NCBI GenBank assembly: GCA_036272815.1
Contig: DATAYA010000158.1
Span: 1 to 9,038 of the forward strand
Direction: 5' to 3'
Length of the DNA: 9,038 nucleotides
Source: DATAYA01 sp036272815
GTDB lineage: Bacteria; Pseudomonadota; Alphaproteobacteria; Acetobacterales; Acetobacteraceae
In this document: one piece after another, positions 1 to 6,920 of the stretch
Position numbering within the stretch: position 1 is the stretch's first letter
How the letters are laid out: every line of letters begins with the position of its first letter
Position numbers and translations under genes: made by a program
The notes under the pieces: generated by a model
Databases searched by the model: none
The model's input: the letters and a program-made list of their open reading frames with translations, nothing else
What the model was told of the DNA's origin: nothing

Positions 1-87
1 TCATGAGGTCAATCCCGTTCGAGCTTGAGGCACACTCGCCCTGCGATCCGGCGCCCTGCGATCCGGTCGGAAAATGCCGTGCTCACG
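1..87. other. Left-edge stretch with no gene seen
   Basis: This is the gene-free stretch downstream of the GNAT gene. The only structure I see is a short direct repeat at 38-66. The reading frames that cross it are continuations of frames that lie over the acetyltransferase and look like GC-driven shadows. A minus-strand ATG at 4-2 has only four bases inside the window and no clear ribosome binding site, so I do not call it. Confidence 0.5.
38..66. repeat. Short tandem repeat, two copies of 14 bp at a 15-bp period
   Basis: The 14-mer GCCCTGCGATCCGG occurs at 38-51 and again at 53-66, separated by one base, so the period is 15 bp. It lies just beyond the stop of the GNAT gene, in non-coding sequence. 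The period equals that of the arrays at 3120-3200 and 7911-7979, but the unit sequence is not clearly the same. Confidence 0.7.
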
Positions 88-570
88 TCAGGTGTCAACC
101 CGTGTCCAACAGACCTGTGCGTGGCCGGGGCGCATCCAGGCATAGAGGATGTCGGGTTCGCGCGCCTCGTTGCGGCCGCCGTCCGTCCGTTCGACTGCAA
201 GGAAGCCCTCCGCCTCGTAGAAGCGGCGTGCGGGCAGGTTCCGCTCGAAGGTCCACAATCTCAACTCGGGCGACGCCGCCTGTGCCAACCGCACCAGCGT
301 CCGGCCCGCGCCCCGTCGCTGCCGATCCGGCAGGACATAGAGCTGATCGACCCATCCGGGGCGGAAGGCGATGAACCCGATCACGGTCTCGCCGTCGAGC
401 ACGCCCCAGACCTCGCATTCGCGGAACACGCGGTCCCTGAAGAAAGCGCGGTCTTCCTCCGGCGTGTGCCGTCCCGCGAGCCAGGGGAGCCGCTCGTCGA
501 ACGCGGTGCGGTGGATGATTGCCACCCGGTCCATCTCGTCGCGCGCGAGCTGCTTCAGCGAAAATGCCAT
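88..570 (-). CDS. GNAT-family N-acetyltransferase
   Basis: The 160-residue product is predicted to transfer an acetyl group from acetyl-CoA to an amine; the substrate cannot be read from the sequence. It fits the single-domain GNAT fold in length and layout. Strand beta-4 and motif A run from about residue 70 to 93 (FRPGWVDQLYVLPDRQRRGAG), with the acetyl-CoA pyrophosphate-binding Q-x-x-G-x-G at 84-89. Motif B follows with N111 and FYEAEGF at 117-123, the usual end of the GNAT core. The start at 570 gives a normal N-terminus; upstream there is only a weak purine-rich stretch (GGGA). The gene is divergent from the NTF2-like gene, with 93 bp between the starts. It is probably a soluble cytoplasmic enzyme. 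Family assignment is firm and specificity unknown. Confidence 0.88.
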   Translation of the reverse strand: MAFSLKQLARDEMDRVAIIHRTAFDERLPWLAGRHTPEEDRAFFRDRVFRECEVWGVLDGETVIGFIAFRPGWVDQLYVLPDRQRRGAGRTLVRLAQAASPELRLWTFERNLPARRFYEAEGFLAVERTDGGRNEAREPDILYAWMRPGHAQVCWTRVDT

Positions 571-623
571 GCTGCTGTCCCGCTCCGGTGTCGCCGCACG
601 GGCTGGCCGCGGCCGCCACGGAT

Positions 624-631
624 GCTAGCCT
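624..631 (+). promoter_or_regulatory. Possible -10 core of the NTF2-like gene promoter
   Basis: TGCTAGCCT (623-631) contains the GCTA core typical of alphaproteobacterial housekeeping promoters (Caulobacter consensus TTGACGS-N10-14-GCTANAWC), but the downstream half does not fit. The -35 candidate CTGGCCG at 603-609 matches about 4 of 7 positions with a 14-nt spacer. It would give a leader of roughly 26 nt that carries the AGGAGG. The call is weak on its own and rests mainly on the same core lying upstream of three other genes here. Confidence 0.25.
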
Positions 632-650
632 TGTCCCATCTGTAACGCCG

Positions 651-656
651 AGGAGG
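651..656 (+). promoter_or_regulatory. Strong ribosome binding site of the NTF2-like gene
   Basis: AGGAGG is a full match to the anti-Shine-Dalgarno sequence and ends 7 nt before the ATG at 664. It fixes this start. It is the only full AGGAGG seen in front of a gene in this window; aroKB and hisZ have no recognisable site. Confidence 0.85.
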
Positions 657-663
657 CATCGCG

Positions 664-1212
664 ATGGCGAACCATGATCTCGTGGCCCTTTGGGAAGCCC
701 ATACGCGCTACGAATTCGAGACGCGGGACGTCGATGCAACGATGGCGACGATGGTGGCCGAGCCCTACGTCAACCACATCCCGACCATGACCGGCGGCGT
801 CGGCCACGACGAACTCCGGCATTTCTACAAGCACCATTTCATCGGCGTGAACCCGCCGGACTTCCGGCTCGCACCGATCAGCCGCACCGTCGGCGACAGC
901 CGCATCGTCGACGAGTTCATCGTGCGTTTCACCCACACGACAGTGATCGACTGGATGCTGCCTGGCATCGCGCCCACCGGCCGCGCCGTGGAAGTCGCCA
1001 CGGTCGCGATCGTGCAGTTCGAGGGCGAGAAGCTTGTTCACGAGCATATCTACTGGGATCAGGCGACGGTGCTGGTGCAGATCGGCAAGCTCGATCCGCG
1101 CGGACTGCCGGTCGCGGGCGCGGAGACGGCGCGCAAGGCGGTCGACAAGACGCTGCCGAGCAACGCGCTGATGCGGAATGCGTGGCGGCGGAGCGCGGGA
1201 AAGCCGGGCTGA
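664..1212 (+). CDS. NTF2/SnoaL-like protein of unknown substrate
   Basis: The 182-residue product looks like a single NTF2-like alpha/beta cone-fold domain. An N-terminal helix (about residues 4-33, LVALWEAHTRYEF) is followed by the usual 'Y/F-x-N-H-x-P' segment (YVNHIPTMTGGVGHDELRHF, 35-54) and then by beta strands ending in VATVAIVQFEGEKLVHEHIYWDQ (111-133). The pattern 'F..GK..HEH.YWDQ' is characteristic of SnoaL-like proteins, some of which are annotated as carboxymethylenebutenolidase-like or ester cyclase. I see no alpha/beta-hydrolase triad, so a dienelactone hydrolase activity should not be assumed. The acidic and histidine side chains of the cavity (H38, H48, D132) are candidate ligands only. 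The start is fixed by the AGGAGG 7 nt upstream. It converges on aroKB with 17 bp between stops and no evident terminator hairpin. Confidence 0.82.
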   Translation: MANHDLVALWEAHTRYEFETRDVDATMATMVAEPYVNHIPTMTGGVGHDELRHFYKHHFIGVNPPDFRLAPISRTVGDSRIVDEFIVRFTHTTVIDWMLPGIAPTGRAVEVATVAIVQFEGEKLVHEHIYWDQATVLVQIGKLDPRGLPVAGAETARKAVDKTLPSNALMRNAWRRSAGKPG

Positions 1213-1229
1213 CAGTCACGGGTCTCGGG

Positions 1230-2930
1230 CTATGGCGCGCATCCCTCCTCGGCCAGCAGCGCCGCCACCGCCGCTTCCGGCACATCGGCGCTGGTGAACG
1301 CCTGACCGATGCCACGGGCGAGGACAAAGACCATCCGCCCGTCGCGCGTCTTCTTGTCGCGGCGCATGTGGCCGATCAGCCGCGCCGCCGAGAGCCGCCG
1401 GTTCAGCACCCGCAATTCCGCCGGCAGGCCGACCGCGTCGAGATGCGCCGCCACCCGCGCCGCATCCGCCTCGGCGCACAGGCCGAGCCGCGCCGAGAGC
1501 CGGAACGCGAGAGCGAGCCCCACCGCCACCGCCTCGCCGTGCAGCAGCGCGCCATAGCCGCATTCCGCCTCCAGCGCATGGCCGAAGGTGTGGCCGAGAT
1601 TGAGCAGAGCGCGGCCGTCCGCCGGCTTCTCCTCCCGCTCGTCGTCGCCCACCACGGCCGCCTTGAAGGCGCAGGCGCGCATCACCGCCTCGGCCTGCAC
1701 CGCACGGTTGCCCGCGACCAGCGCCGGGCCGTTCGCCTCGCACCAGGCGAACAGCGCCGGGTCGCCGATCAGCCCGGCCTTGGCGATCTCGGCATAGCCG
1801 GCGCGCAGCTCCCGCGGCGGCAGCGTCGCCAGCGTGGCGGTGTCGGCGAGCACCATGCGCGGCTGGTGGAAGGCGCCGACCAGGTTCTTGCCGCGCCGCG
1901 TGTTCACGCCGGTCTTGCCCCCGACGCCGCTGTCGACCTGGGCCAACAGCGTCGTCGGCACCTGCACGAAGGGCAGGCCGCGCAACACCGTCGCCGCGGC
2001 GAAGCCCGCGAGATCGCCGACCACGCCGCCGCCAAGTGCGATCACCGCCGTCCGCCGCTCCACCCCCGCCTCCAGTAGTTCGTCGACGAGTCGCGCGTAG
2101 GCGTCGAGCGATTTTTCCGTCTCCCCCACGCCGATGACGATCGGGGTCGCCTCGATCGCGGTCTCCGCGAGCCCCGCCATCAGCGCGGGCAGATGCAGGC
2201 GCGCGACCGTCGCGTCGGTGATGACGACGGCCCGCTTCTGCGGCAGCACCGGGGCGAGCAGCGCGCCTGCGCGGCCGAGCAGCCCCTCGCCTGCGACCAC
2301 CTCATAGCCGTCCGCGCCGAGGGCGATCGCGAGCCTGCGCGGCGGCGTCCACGCGGACAGCGCCGCGAGCGCTTGTCCGGTGGTGACGTCGGGGTGCTCG
2401 TCGCCGCAGTCGATGACGAGGTCCACCTCGGCATAGACCGGATGCCGCTGCGCCATCAGCCGGCCCAGCACCTCGGTATGATCGCCGTCGGCGAGCAGCG
2501 GGCGGTTGCTGCGGGTCGCAACCCGGCGCAGCAAGATGGGGAGCGGGCAGCGCAGCCAGATCGACATCGCCTCGGCACGGATCGCGGCGCGCGTCTGCGT
2601 ATCCATGAAGGCGCCGCCGCCGGTGGCGAGCACGATCGGGTCGCCGGCGAGCAGGCGGCGGATGACGCGGCGCTCGCCCTCGCGGAACTCGCGCTCGCCA
2701 TAGCGGTCGAACAGCTCGGCGATGGTGCAGCCGGCGGCCAGCTCGATCTCCTGGTCGGCGTCGCGGAACGGCAGCCCGAGTCGGGCGGCGACGCGGCGGC
2801 CGATCGAGGTCTTGCCCGCGCCCATCAGGCCGACCAGGACAATGCTGCGGCCGAGCACGGCCGCAGGCAGGACGGGCTCGCGCAGATCGTGCGATCGGGC
2901 CACGAAGTCGCGGGGCAGGTTGCGTGTCAT
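1230..2930 (-). CDS. aroKB: Bifunctional shikimate kinase / 3-dehydroquinate synthase (fused AroK-AroB)
   Basis: One uninterrupted 566-residue frame carries two enzymes of chorismate synthesis. Residues about 28-190 are shikimate kinase: Walker A GLMGAGKTS (34-42), shikimate-binding DAD (57-59), the GERxFR-like segment at 78-83, GGGA (104-107), the lid RPLL (143-146) and RHPVYAE (162-168). Residues about 197-560 are 3-dehydroquinate synthase: the NAD-binding GGGVVGDLAGF (300-310), PTTLLAQVDSGVGGKTGVN (325-343), and metal ligands E381, H447 and H464. The 17-residue spacing of the two histidines equals that of E. coli H247/H264. Both active sites look intact. The two steps are not consecutive in the pathway. 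The ATG at 2930 begins about 27 residues before the kinase core. The frame stays open another 200 codons upstream, but that part is low in complexity, has no homology I can recognise and overlaps the DUF3293 gene in another frame. No Shine-Dalgarno is visible. Confidence 0.95.
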   Translation of the reverse strand: MTRNLPRDFVARSHDLREPVLPAAVLGRSIVLVGLMGAGKTSIGRRVAARLGLPFRDADQEIELAAGCTIAELFDRYGEREFREGERRVIRRLLAGDPIVLATGGGAFMDTQTRAAIRAEAMSIWLRCPLPILLRRVATRSNRPLLADGDHTEVLGRLMAQRHPVYAEVDLVIDCGDEHPDVTTGQALAALSAWTPPRRLAIALGADGYEVVAGEGLLGRAGALLAPVLPQKRAVVITDATVARLHLPALMAGLAETAIEATPIVIGVGETEKSLDAYARLVDELLEAGVERRTAVIALGGGVVGDLAGFAAATVLRGLPFVQVPTTLLAQVDSGVGGKTGVNTRRGKNLVGAFHQPRMVLADTATLATLPPRELRAGYAEIAKAGLIGDPALFAWCEANGPALVAGNRAVQAEAVMRACAFKAAVVGDDEREEKPADGRALLNLGHTFGHALEAECGYGALLHGEAVAVGLALAFRLSARLGLCAEADAARVAAHLDAVGLPAELRVLNRRLSAARLIGHMRRDKKTRDGRMVFVLARGIGQAFTSADVPEAAVAALLAEEGCAP

Positions 2931-2938
2931 CGGGGCGG

Positions 2939-2946
2939 AGGCTAGC
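2939..2946 (-). promoter_or_regulatory. Possible -10 core very close to the aroKB start
   Basis: Read on the minus strand this is GCTAGCCT, with only 12 nt between the GCTA core and the ATG of aroKB. If it is a -10 element with normal spacing, transcription would begin about 0-3 nt before the ATG, giving a leaderless mRNA. That would agree with the absence of a Shine-Dalgarno sequence. I find no good -35 box, so the call is tentative. Confidence 0.27.
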
Positions 2947-2987
2947 ACACCTGCCGGTGCACGAGGATGCCGGCGGGGGCGGGCGAG

Positions 2988-3128
2988 ATGCGGGTGTTCC
3001 TGGTGGTTCTTGTGCTCGGGGTGATCGCGGTGCTGATCGCGTTGACAGTGATCGGCGCCTTCCCGCCGAAGCCGCATCCTGCACAGGTCGAGCACGTCCT
3101 GCCGAACAGCGGGTTCCGCAGCCCCTAG
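2988..3128 (+). CDS. Small single-pass membrane protein (46 aa)
   Basis: A short frame encodes one strongly hydrophobic helix directly after the start, residues about 3-22 (VFLVVLVLGVIAVLIALTVI). A proline-rich tail of about 24 residues follows, beginning GAFPPKPHPAQVEHVLPN. The helix is long enough to span the inner membrane; with Arg2 at its N-terminus, the likely orientation is tail in the periplasm. I chose the ATG at 2988 because the helix begins right behind it. An in-frame ATG at 2967 would add MPAGAGE, but the GAGG there abuts the ATG with no spacer, and neither start has a good site. The gene is divergent from aroKB (57 bp between starts) and ends with a TAG inside the first unit of the 15-bp repeat array. 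Function unknown. Its reality rests on length-matched hydrophobicity, a clean GC3 pattern and its position in an otherwise unexplained gap. Confidence 0.62.
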   Translation: MRVFLVVLVLGVIAVLIALTVIGAFPPKPHPAQVEHVLPNSGFRSP

Positions 3129-3200
3129 CGCGACAGCCCCTAGCGCGACAGTCCCGAGCGCGACAGTTCCTGGCCTGAGCACGACAGTCCCTGGTGCGAC
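3120..3200. repeat. Tandem array of about five 15-bp units holding the stop codons of two convergent genes
   Basis: Two exact copies of AGCCCCTAGCGCGAC stand at 3120-3134 and 3135-3149. Degenerate copies follow at 3150-3164 (AGTCCCGAGCGCGAC), 3165-3185 (with about 6 extra bases) and 3186-3200 (AGTCCCTGGTGCGAC). The unit contains the palindrome CTAG, which reads TAG on both strands. The plus-strand small membrane protein stops at 3126-3128 in unit 1 and the minus-strand DUF3293 protein stops at 3140-3142 in unit 2. A hairpin terminator is not evident in the array. Confidence 0.85.
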
Positions 3201-3604
3201 GGACACGCGACCCGCGCGGCCCGGGAGCAGCCGACGATCACGACGCCCGCCTGGCGGAACCGCCGCGCCAGCATCAGCGCCCGGCGCGGATCGCCGCCGA
3301 TCAGGACGTGCGGCTCCGACCAGCCGCGTCCGACCCCGGCACCCACCCGGTGCGGCAGGCGGCGCAGGCAGGCGAGGAGGCGATCGTGCTGCCGCCGGTT
3401 CCATGCGTCCGGCCGGCGCCGCCCGCCCGGGTTGGCGGCCGAGACGAACGTACCCCGCCGCACGCCCATCTCGCGCAGCAGCGCGTCGATCGCGGCCGAG
3501 TGCCGCCCGATACGGGCGACCGCGCCGCACACGCAGTAATCGGTGCGTTGCCAGGCACGCAGTATCCGCGGCGGCAATCCGCCTCGCCCCGCCGGGCCGC
3601 CCAT
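3140..3604 (-). CDS. DUF3293-like protein
   Basis: The 154-residue product resembles the DUF3293 family of small uncharacterised soluble proteins. Family-like features are the N-terminal TDYCV segment (21-25), the central FVSAANP (53-59, where relatives usually have a Trp, 'AWNP'), WNRRQHDRLLACLRR (68-82), the glycine-aromatic GRGWSEPHVLI (92-102) and the helix ALMLARRFRQAGVVIVG (109-125). No catalytic residues are known for the family. The last 15 or so residues (Ser/Gly/Leu-rich) are encoded by the tandem repeat array, so the C-terminus may be a repeat-driven extension. The ATG at 3604 lies 17 bp from the hisZ start; a TTG at 3577, preceded by GAGG, is a possible alternative start. The assignment is by pattern memory only. 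Confidence 0.7.
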   Translation of the reverse strand: MGGPAGRGGLPPRILRAWQRTDYCVCGAVARIGRHSAAIDALLREMGVRRGTFVSAANPGGRRRPDAWNRRQHDRLLACLRRLPHRVGAGVGRGWSEPHVLIGGDPRRALMLARRFRQAGVVIVGCSRAARVACPSHQGLSCSGQELSRSGLSR

Positions 3605-3612
3605 GCTAATCG
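3605..3612 (+). promoter_or_regulatory. Possible -10 core close to the hisZ start
   Basis: GCTAATCG lies in the 17-bp gap between the divergent DUF3293 and hisZ starts, with 13 nt between the GCTA core and the hisZ ATG. As with aroKB, transcription from here would start about 3 nt before the ATG, and no Shine-Dalgarno sequence is visible in CGCCGGCCGGC before the start. Only the first five positions fit GCTANAWC and the -35 match is poor (about 4 of 7). Confidence 0.25.
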
Positions 3613-3621
3613 CCGGCCGGC

Positions 3622-4773
3622 ATGACCCTCGACCCCTCCCCCAATCCGGCGCTGCTCCCCGCCGGCCTGCGCGACCTGCTGCCGCCCGAGGCCGAGACCG
3701 AGGCGCTTGCGGTCGAGGCGATGATGGCCGCCTTCGCCGCCCACGGCTACCAGCGGGTCAAGCCGCCGCTGCTGGAATTCGAGGACACCCTGCTCGCCGG
3801 CTCCGGCGCCGACCTCGCCGAGCAGACATTTCGCCTCATGGACCCCGACACAAGGCGGATGATGGGCGTGCGCGCCGACATCACGCCGCAGGTGGCGCGC
3901 ATCGCGACGTCGCGGCTGGCGGGTGCGGCACGGCCGCTGCGCCTCTGCTATGCCGGCCAGTGCCTGCGGGTCCACGGCGGGCAGTTGGCGCCCGCTCGGC
4001 AGGTGGCGCAGGCCGGGATCGAACTGATCGGCGTCGATGCGCCGGAGGCGGATGCGGAGATCGTGCTGGTCGGTGCGGCGGCGCTGTCGGCGGTCGGCCT
4101 CACACGGCTTTCTTTCGACCTGACGCTGCCGCCGCTCGTCGAGACACTGCTCGACGAGGCGGGCTTCGCCGGACCGGCGCGGGTGGCGCTGACCCACGCC
4201 CTCGACCGCAAGGACGCTGCCGCCGTCGCCGAGCATGGCGGGCGGCTGGCGGCGACGCTCACGGAACTGCTGCACGCGGCGGGGCCGGCGCGGCCGGCGA
4301 GCGCGGCGCTGGCCAGGGCCGCCCTGCCGCCGGGCGCGCGGGCGCTGGCCGAGCGGCTGAGGGCGACAGTGGCCGCGATCGAGGCGCACGCGCCGGCGCT
4401 ACGGCTGACCGTGGACCCGATCGAATTCCGCGGCTTCCGTTACCACACCGGCGTCTGCGCGATGGTCTATGCGCCGGCGCTGCACGAGGAGCTTGGCCGC
4501 GGCGGACGGTATCTGTGCGGTGCGGCCGAGGCCGCGACCGGGCTCACGCTGTTCCCCGACGTGGTGCTGCTTGCGGCCCCGGCGCGACCGCCGCGGGCGC
4601 GGGTGTTCGTGCCGTTCGGAACCGAGCCGGCACTCGCGGCGGCGGCGCGGGAGCGGGGATTCGCGACCGTGCCGGGGCTGGCAGCGGTCGAGGGCGCCGC
4701 CGCCGAGGCGCGGAGGCTCGGGTGCAGCCACGTGTTCGAGGGAGGCGTGCCGGTCGGGCTGCGCTCTTCGTAG
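3622..4773 (+). CDS. hisZ: ATP phosphoribosyltransferase regulatory subunit HisZ
   Basis: HisZ is a histidyl-tRNA synthetase paralogue that does not charge tRNA. It assembles with the short catalytic subunit HisG in the cytoplasm to activate the first step of histidine synthesis and pass on feedback by histidine. The 383-residue length is typical. Class-II synthetase-like elements appear in order: LLPAGLRDLLPPEAE (11-25), RADITPQVARI (84-94), motif 2-like LRLCYAGQCLR (106-116), RQVAQAGIELIG (126-137), a degenerate histidine-binding loop FRGFRYHTG (269-277) and GRGGRY (292-297). The C-terminus lacks the anticodon-binding domain of true HisRS, which separates it from hisS. A short-form hisG is therefore expected elsewhere in the genome. 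The ATG at 3622 starts 10 residues before the first conserved block and has no Shine-Dalgarno sequence. hisZ converges on the FMN reductase gene, 37 bp apart. Confidence 0.93.
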   Translation: MTLDPSPNPALLPAGLRDLLPPEAETEALAVEAMMAAFAAHGYQRVKPPLLEFEDTLLAGSGADLAEQTFRLMDPDTRRMMGVRADITPQVARIATSRLAGAARPLRLCYAGQCLRVHGGQLAPARQVAQAGIELIGVDAPEADAEIVLVGAAALSAVGLTRLSFDLTLPPLVETLLDEAGFAGPARVALTHALDRKDAAAVAEHGGRLAATLTELLHAAGPARPASAALARAALPPGARALAERLRATVAAIEAHAPALRLTVDPIEFRGFRYHTGVCAMVYAPALHEELGRGGRYLCGAAEAATGLTLFPDVVLLAAPARPPRARVFVPFGTEPALAAAARERGFATVPGLAAVEGAAAEARRLGCSHVFEGGVPVGLRSS

Positions 4774-4803
4774 CGATTGCCCTGGAGTGAGGTTCGATAC
4801 GCA

Positions 4804-4822
4804 GTGCCTGTCAGTAAGGCAC
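4804..4822. terminator. Weak hairpin between the convergent hisZ and FMN reductase genes
   Basis: GTGCCT (4804-4809) and AGGCAC (4817-4822) form a perfect 6-bp stem with a 7-nt loop. The hairpin overlaps the last codons and stop (4813-4811) of the reductase gene and lies about 30 nt after the hisZ stop. There is no run of T on either side, so it is at best a weak bidirectional terminator. Confidence 0.2.
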
Positions 4823-5389
4823 GCCGGCTCGCCGCCGGTCCCGCAACGCCTCGGCGTACCATTCCAGCTCCGCAAAGAACCGGTCCGCGACGATCTGGAA
4901 GCCAGGGTCGGCCAGCTCGCCCGTCTCGCTCACCGCCCGGCCGATGCGCGGGAACGGCAGCAGCGACGGGATGCTCGGCATTCCCATTTCGGCCAGCGAC
5001 ATGCGTAGCTGCATGGCGGCGCGCACGCCCCCGAACTGGCCGGCCGAGTAGCAGGCGATCGCCGACGGCCGCCAAAAATACTCCTCCAGGAAATGATCCA
5101 GCAGATTTTTCAGCGCCGGCGGGATGCCGTTGTTGTATTCGCCGCTGCAGATCAGGAAGGCGTCCGCCCCGCGGTACAGGGCCGCCAGCTCCTGCATGAC
5201 CGCCGGCGCCCCGCCCTTCGGGTATTCCTTGTACATGCGGTCGAGCATCGGCAACACCTGCACCAGCGGATCGACCAGCGTGGCCCGGTGCCCGCGCGCG
5301 GCCAGTTGCGCCATCAGGTAGCGCGCGGCACGGATGCCCTGGCGGTCGCCGCGGACCGAACCGTAGATGACCGGAATGTTCAGGGCCAT
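4811..5389 (-). CDS. NADPH-dependent FMN reductase (flavodoxin-like)
   Basis: The 192-residue product fits the NADPH-dependent FMN reductase family (Pfam FMN_red), flavodoxin-fold cytosolic proteins that bind FMN and pass electrons from NAD(P)H to flavin, quinones or azo compounds. The phosphate-binding loop after the first strand is IYGSVRGDRQG (8-18). The second flavin-contact segment, SGEYNNGIPPALKNLLDHF (82-100), matches the family's 'PEYN.S.P..LKN..D' with Ser-Gly replacing Ala/Thr-Pro. A third loop is YSAGQFGGVRAAMQLR (114-129). The start is fixed at 5389 by GGAGG with a 6-nt spacer; a frame opening at 5434 would add 15 residues before the first strand and has no such site. The gene sits opposed between hisZ and purA, which are neighbours in other proteobacteria, so it may be a later arrival. 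Physiological substrate unknown. Confidence 0.88.
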   Translation of the reverse strand: MALNIPVIYGSVRGDRQGIRAARYLMAQLAARGHRATLVDPLVQVLPMLDRMYKEYPKGGAPAVMQELAALYRGADAFLICSGEYNNGIPPALKNLLDHFLEEYFWRPSAIACYSAGQFGGVRAAMQLRMSLAEMGMPSIPSLLPFPRIGRAVSETGELADPGFQIVADRFFAELEWYAEALRDRRRAGVPY

Positions 5390-5395
5390 TGCGAT

Positions 5396-5400
5396 CCTCC
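5396..5400 (-). promoter_or_regulatory. Ribosome binding site deciding the FMN reductase start
   Basis: On the minus strand GGAGG lies 6 nt before the ATG at 5389 (CTGGAGGATCGCA-ATG). It favours this start over the in-frame ATG 45 nt further upstream. Confidence 0.8.
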
Positions 5401-5489
5401 AGATCACCTTCGGGACCGTCTGGGACTTACACAACAGGCGTCGCGGATGCCATCGACGACGTTCGCGAGCATCACCCCAAGCCTCTCCC

Positions 5490-5505
5490 TGAGGTCCTCA
5501 AGGTC
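5490..5505. promoter_or_regulatory. Possible operator: palindrome plus direct repeat in the divergent FMN reductase/purA gap
   Basis: TGAGGTCCTCA (5490-5500) is a perfect 5-bp inverted repeat around one base, and AGGTC recurs at 5492-5496 and 5501-5505. It lies in the 220-bp gap (5390-5609) between two divergent genes, roughly midway. No regulator family is suggested, and such short repeats arise by chance. Apart from this and the purA promoter candidate I see no gene or RNA structure in the gap. Confidence 0.2.
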
Positions 5506-5552
5506 AGCCAACGCGCCCTTGCGCGGAATGATCGCCCCCGCCTGACGCCGCT

Positions 5553-5581
5553 TCGACGGTTTGCGGCCCCGGTGCTAAAGC
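5553..5581 (+). promoter_or_regulatory. Likely housekeeping promoter of purA
   Basis: TCGACGG (5553-5559), a 14-nt spacer and GCTAAAGC (5574-5581) match the Caulobacter-type consensus TTGACGS-N10-14-GCTANAWC at 6 of 7 and 7 of 8 positions, with spacing inside the allowed range. The predicted start near 5588 leaves a leader of about 22 nt containing a weak GAGAA site 7 nt before the purA ATG. It is the best promoter match in the window. Confidence 0.5.
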
Positions 5582-5609
5582 CTCCTCCCATCAGATCGAG
5601 AACCAACGA

Positions 5610-6899
<1,290 letters not shown>

Positions 6900-6920
6900 C
6901 CCGGGGGGTAGCCGAGGGCT

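Noticed and set aside
605..614. Perfect 10-bp palindrome GGCCGCGGCC between the GNAT and NTF2-like genes
   Set aside because: It is made only of G and C, so palindromes of this type are frequent by chance in such DNA; there is no second copy or spacing that suggests an operator.
664..1212. Dienelactone hydrolase (carboxymethylenebutenolidase) activity for the NTF2-like protein
   Set aside because: Homologues often carry that name, but the sequence shows an NTF2-like fold with no nucleophile elbow or Cys-His-Asp triad.
690..2078. A 462-codon plus-strand frame spanning the NTF2-like gene and the end of aroKB
   Set aside because: It is Arg/His/Gln-rich with no motif, and it contradicts two recognised families in other frames.
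3120..3200. A CRISPR-like array
   Set aside because: The units are 15 bp, contiguous with no unique spacers and no cas gene nearby. This is a simple tandem repeat.
2931..3530. A 200-codon N-terminal extension of aroKB in the same frame
   Set aside because: It contains repeats such as TVALG from the 15-bp array, has no recognisable domain and overlaps the DUF3293 gene on the same strand in another frame. The ATG at 2930 gives a normal kinase N-terminus.
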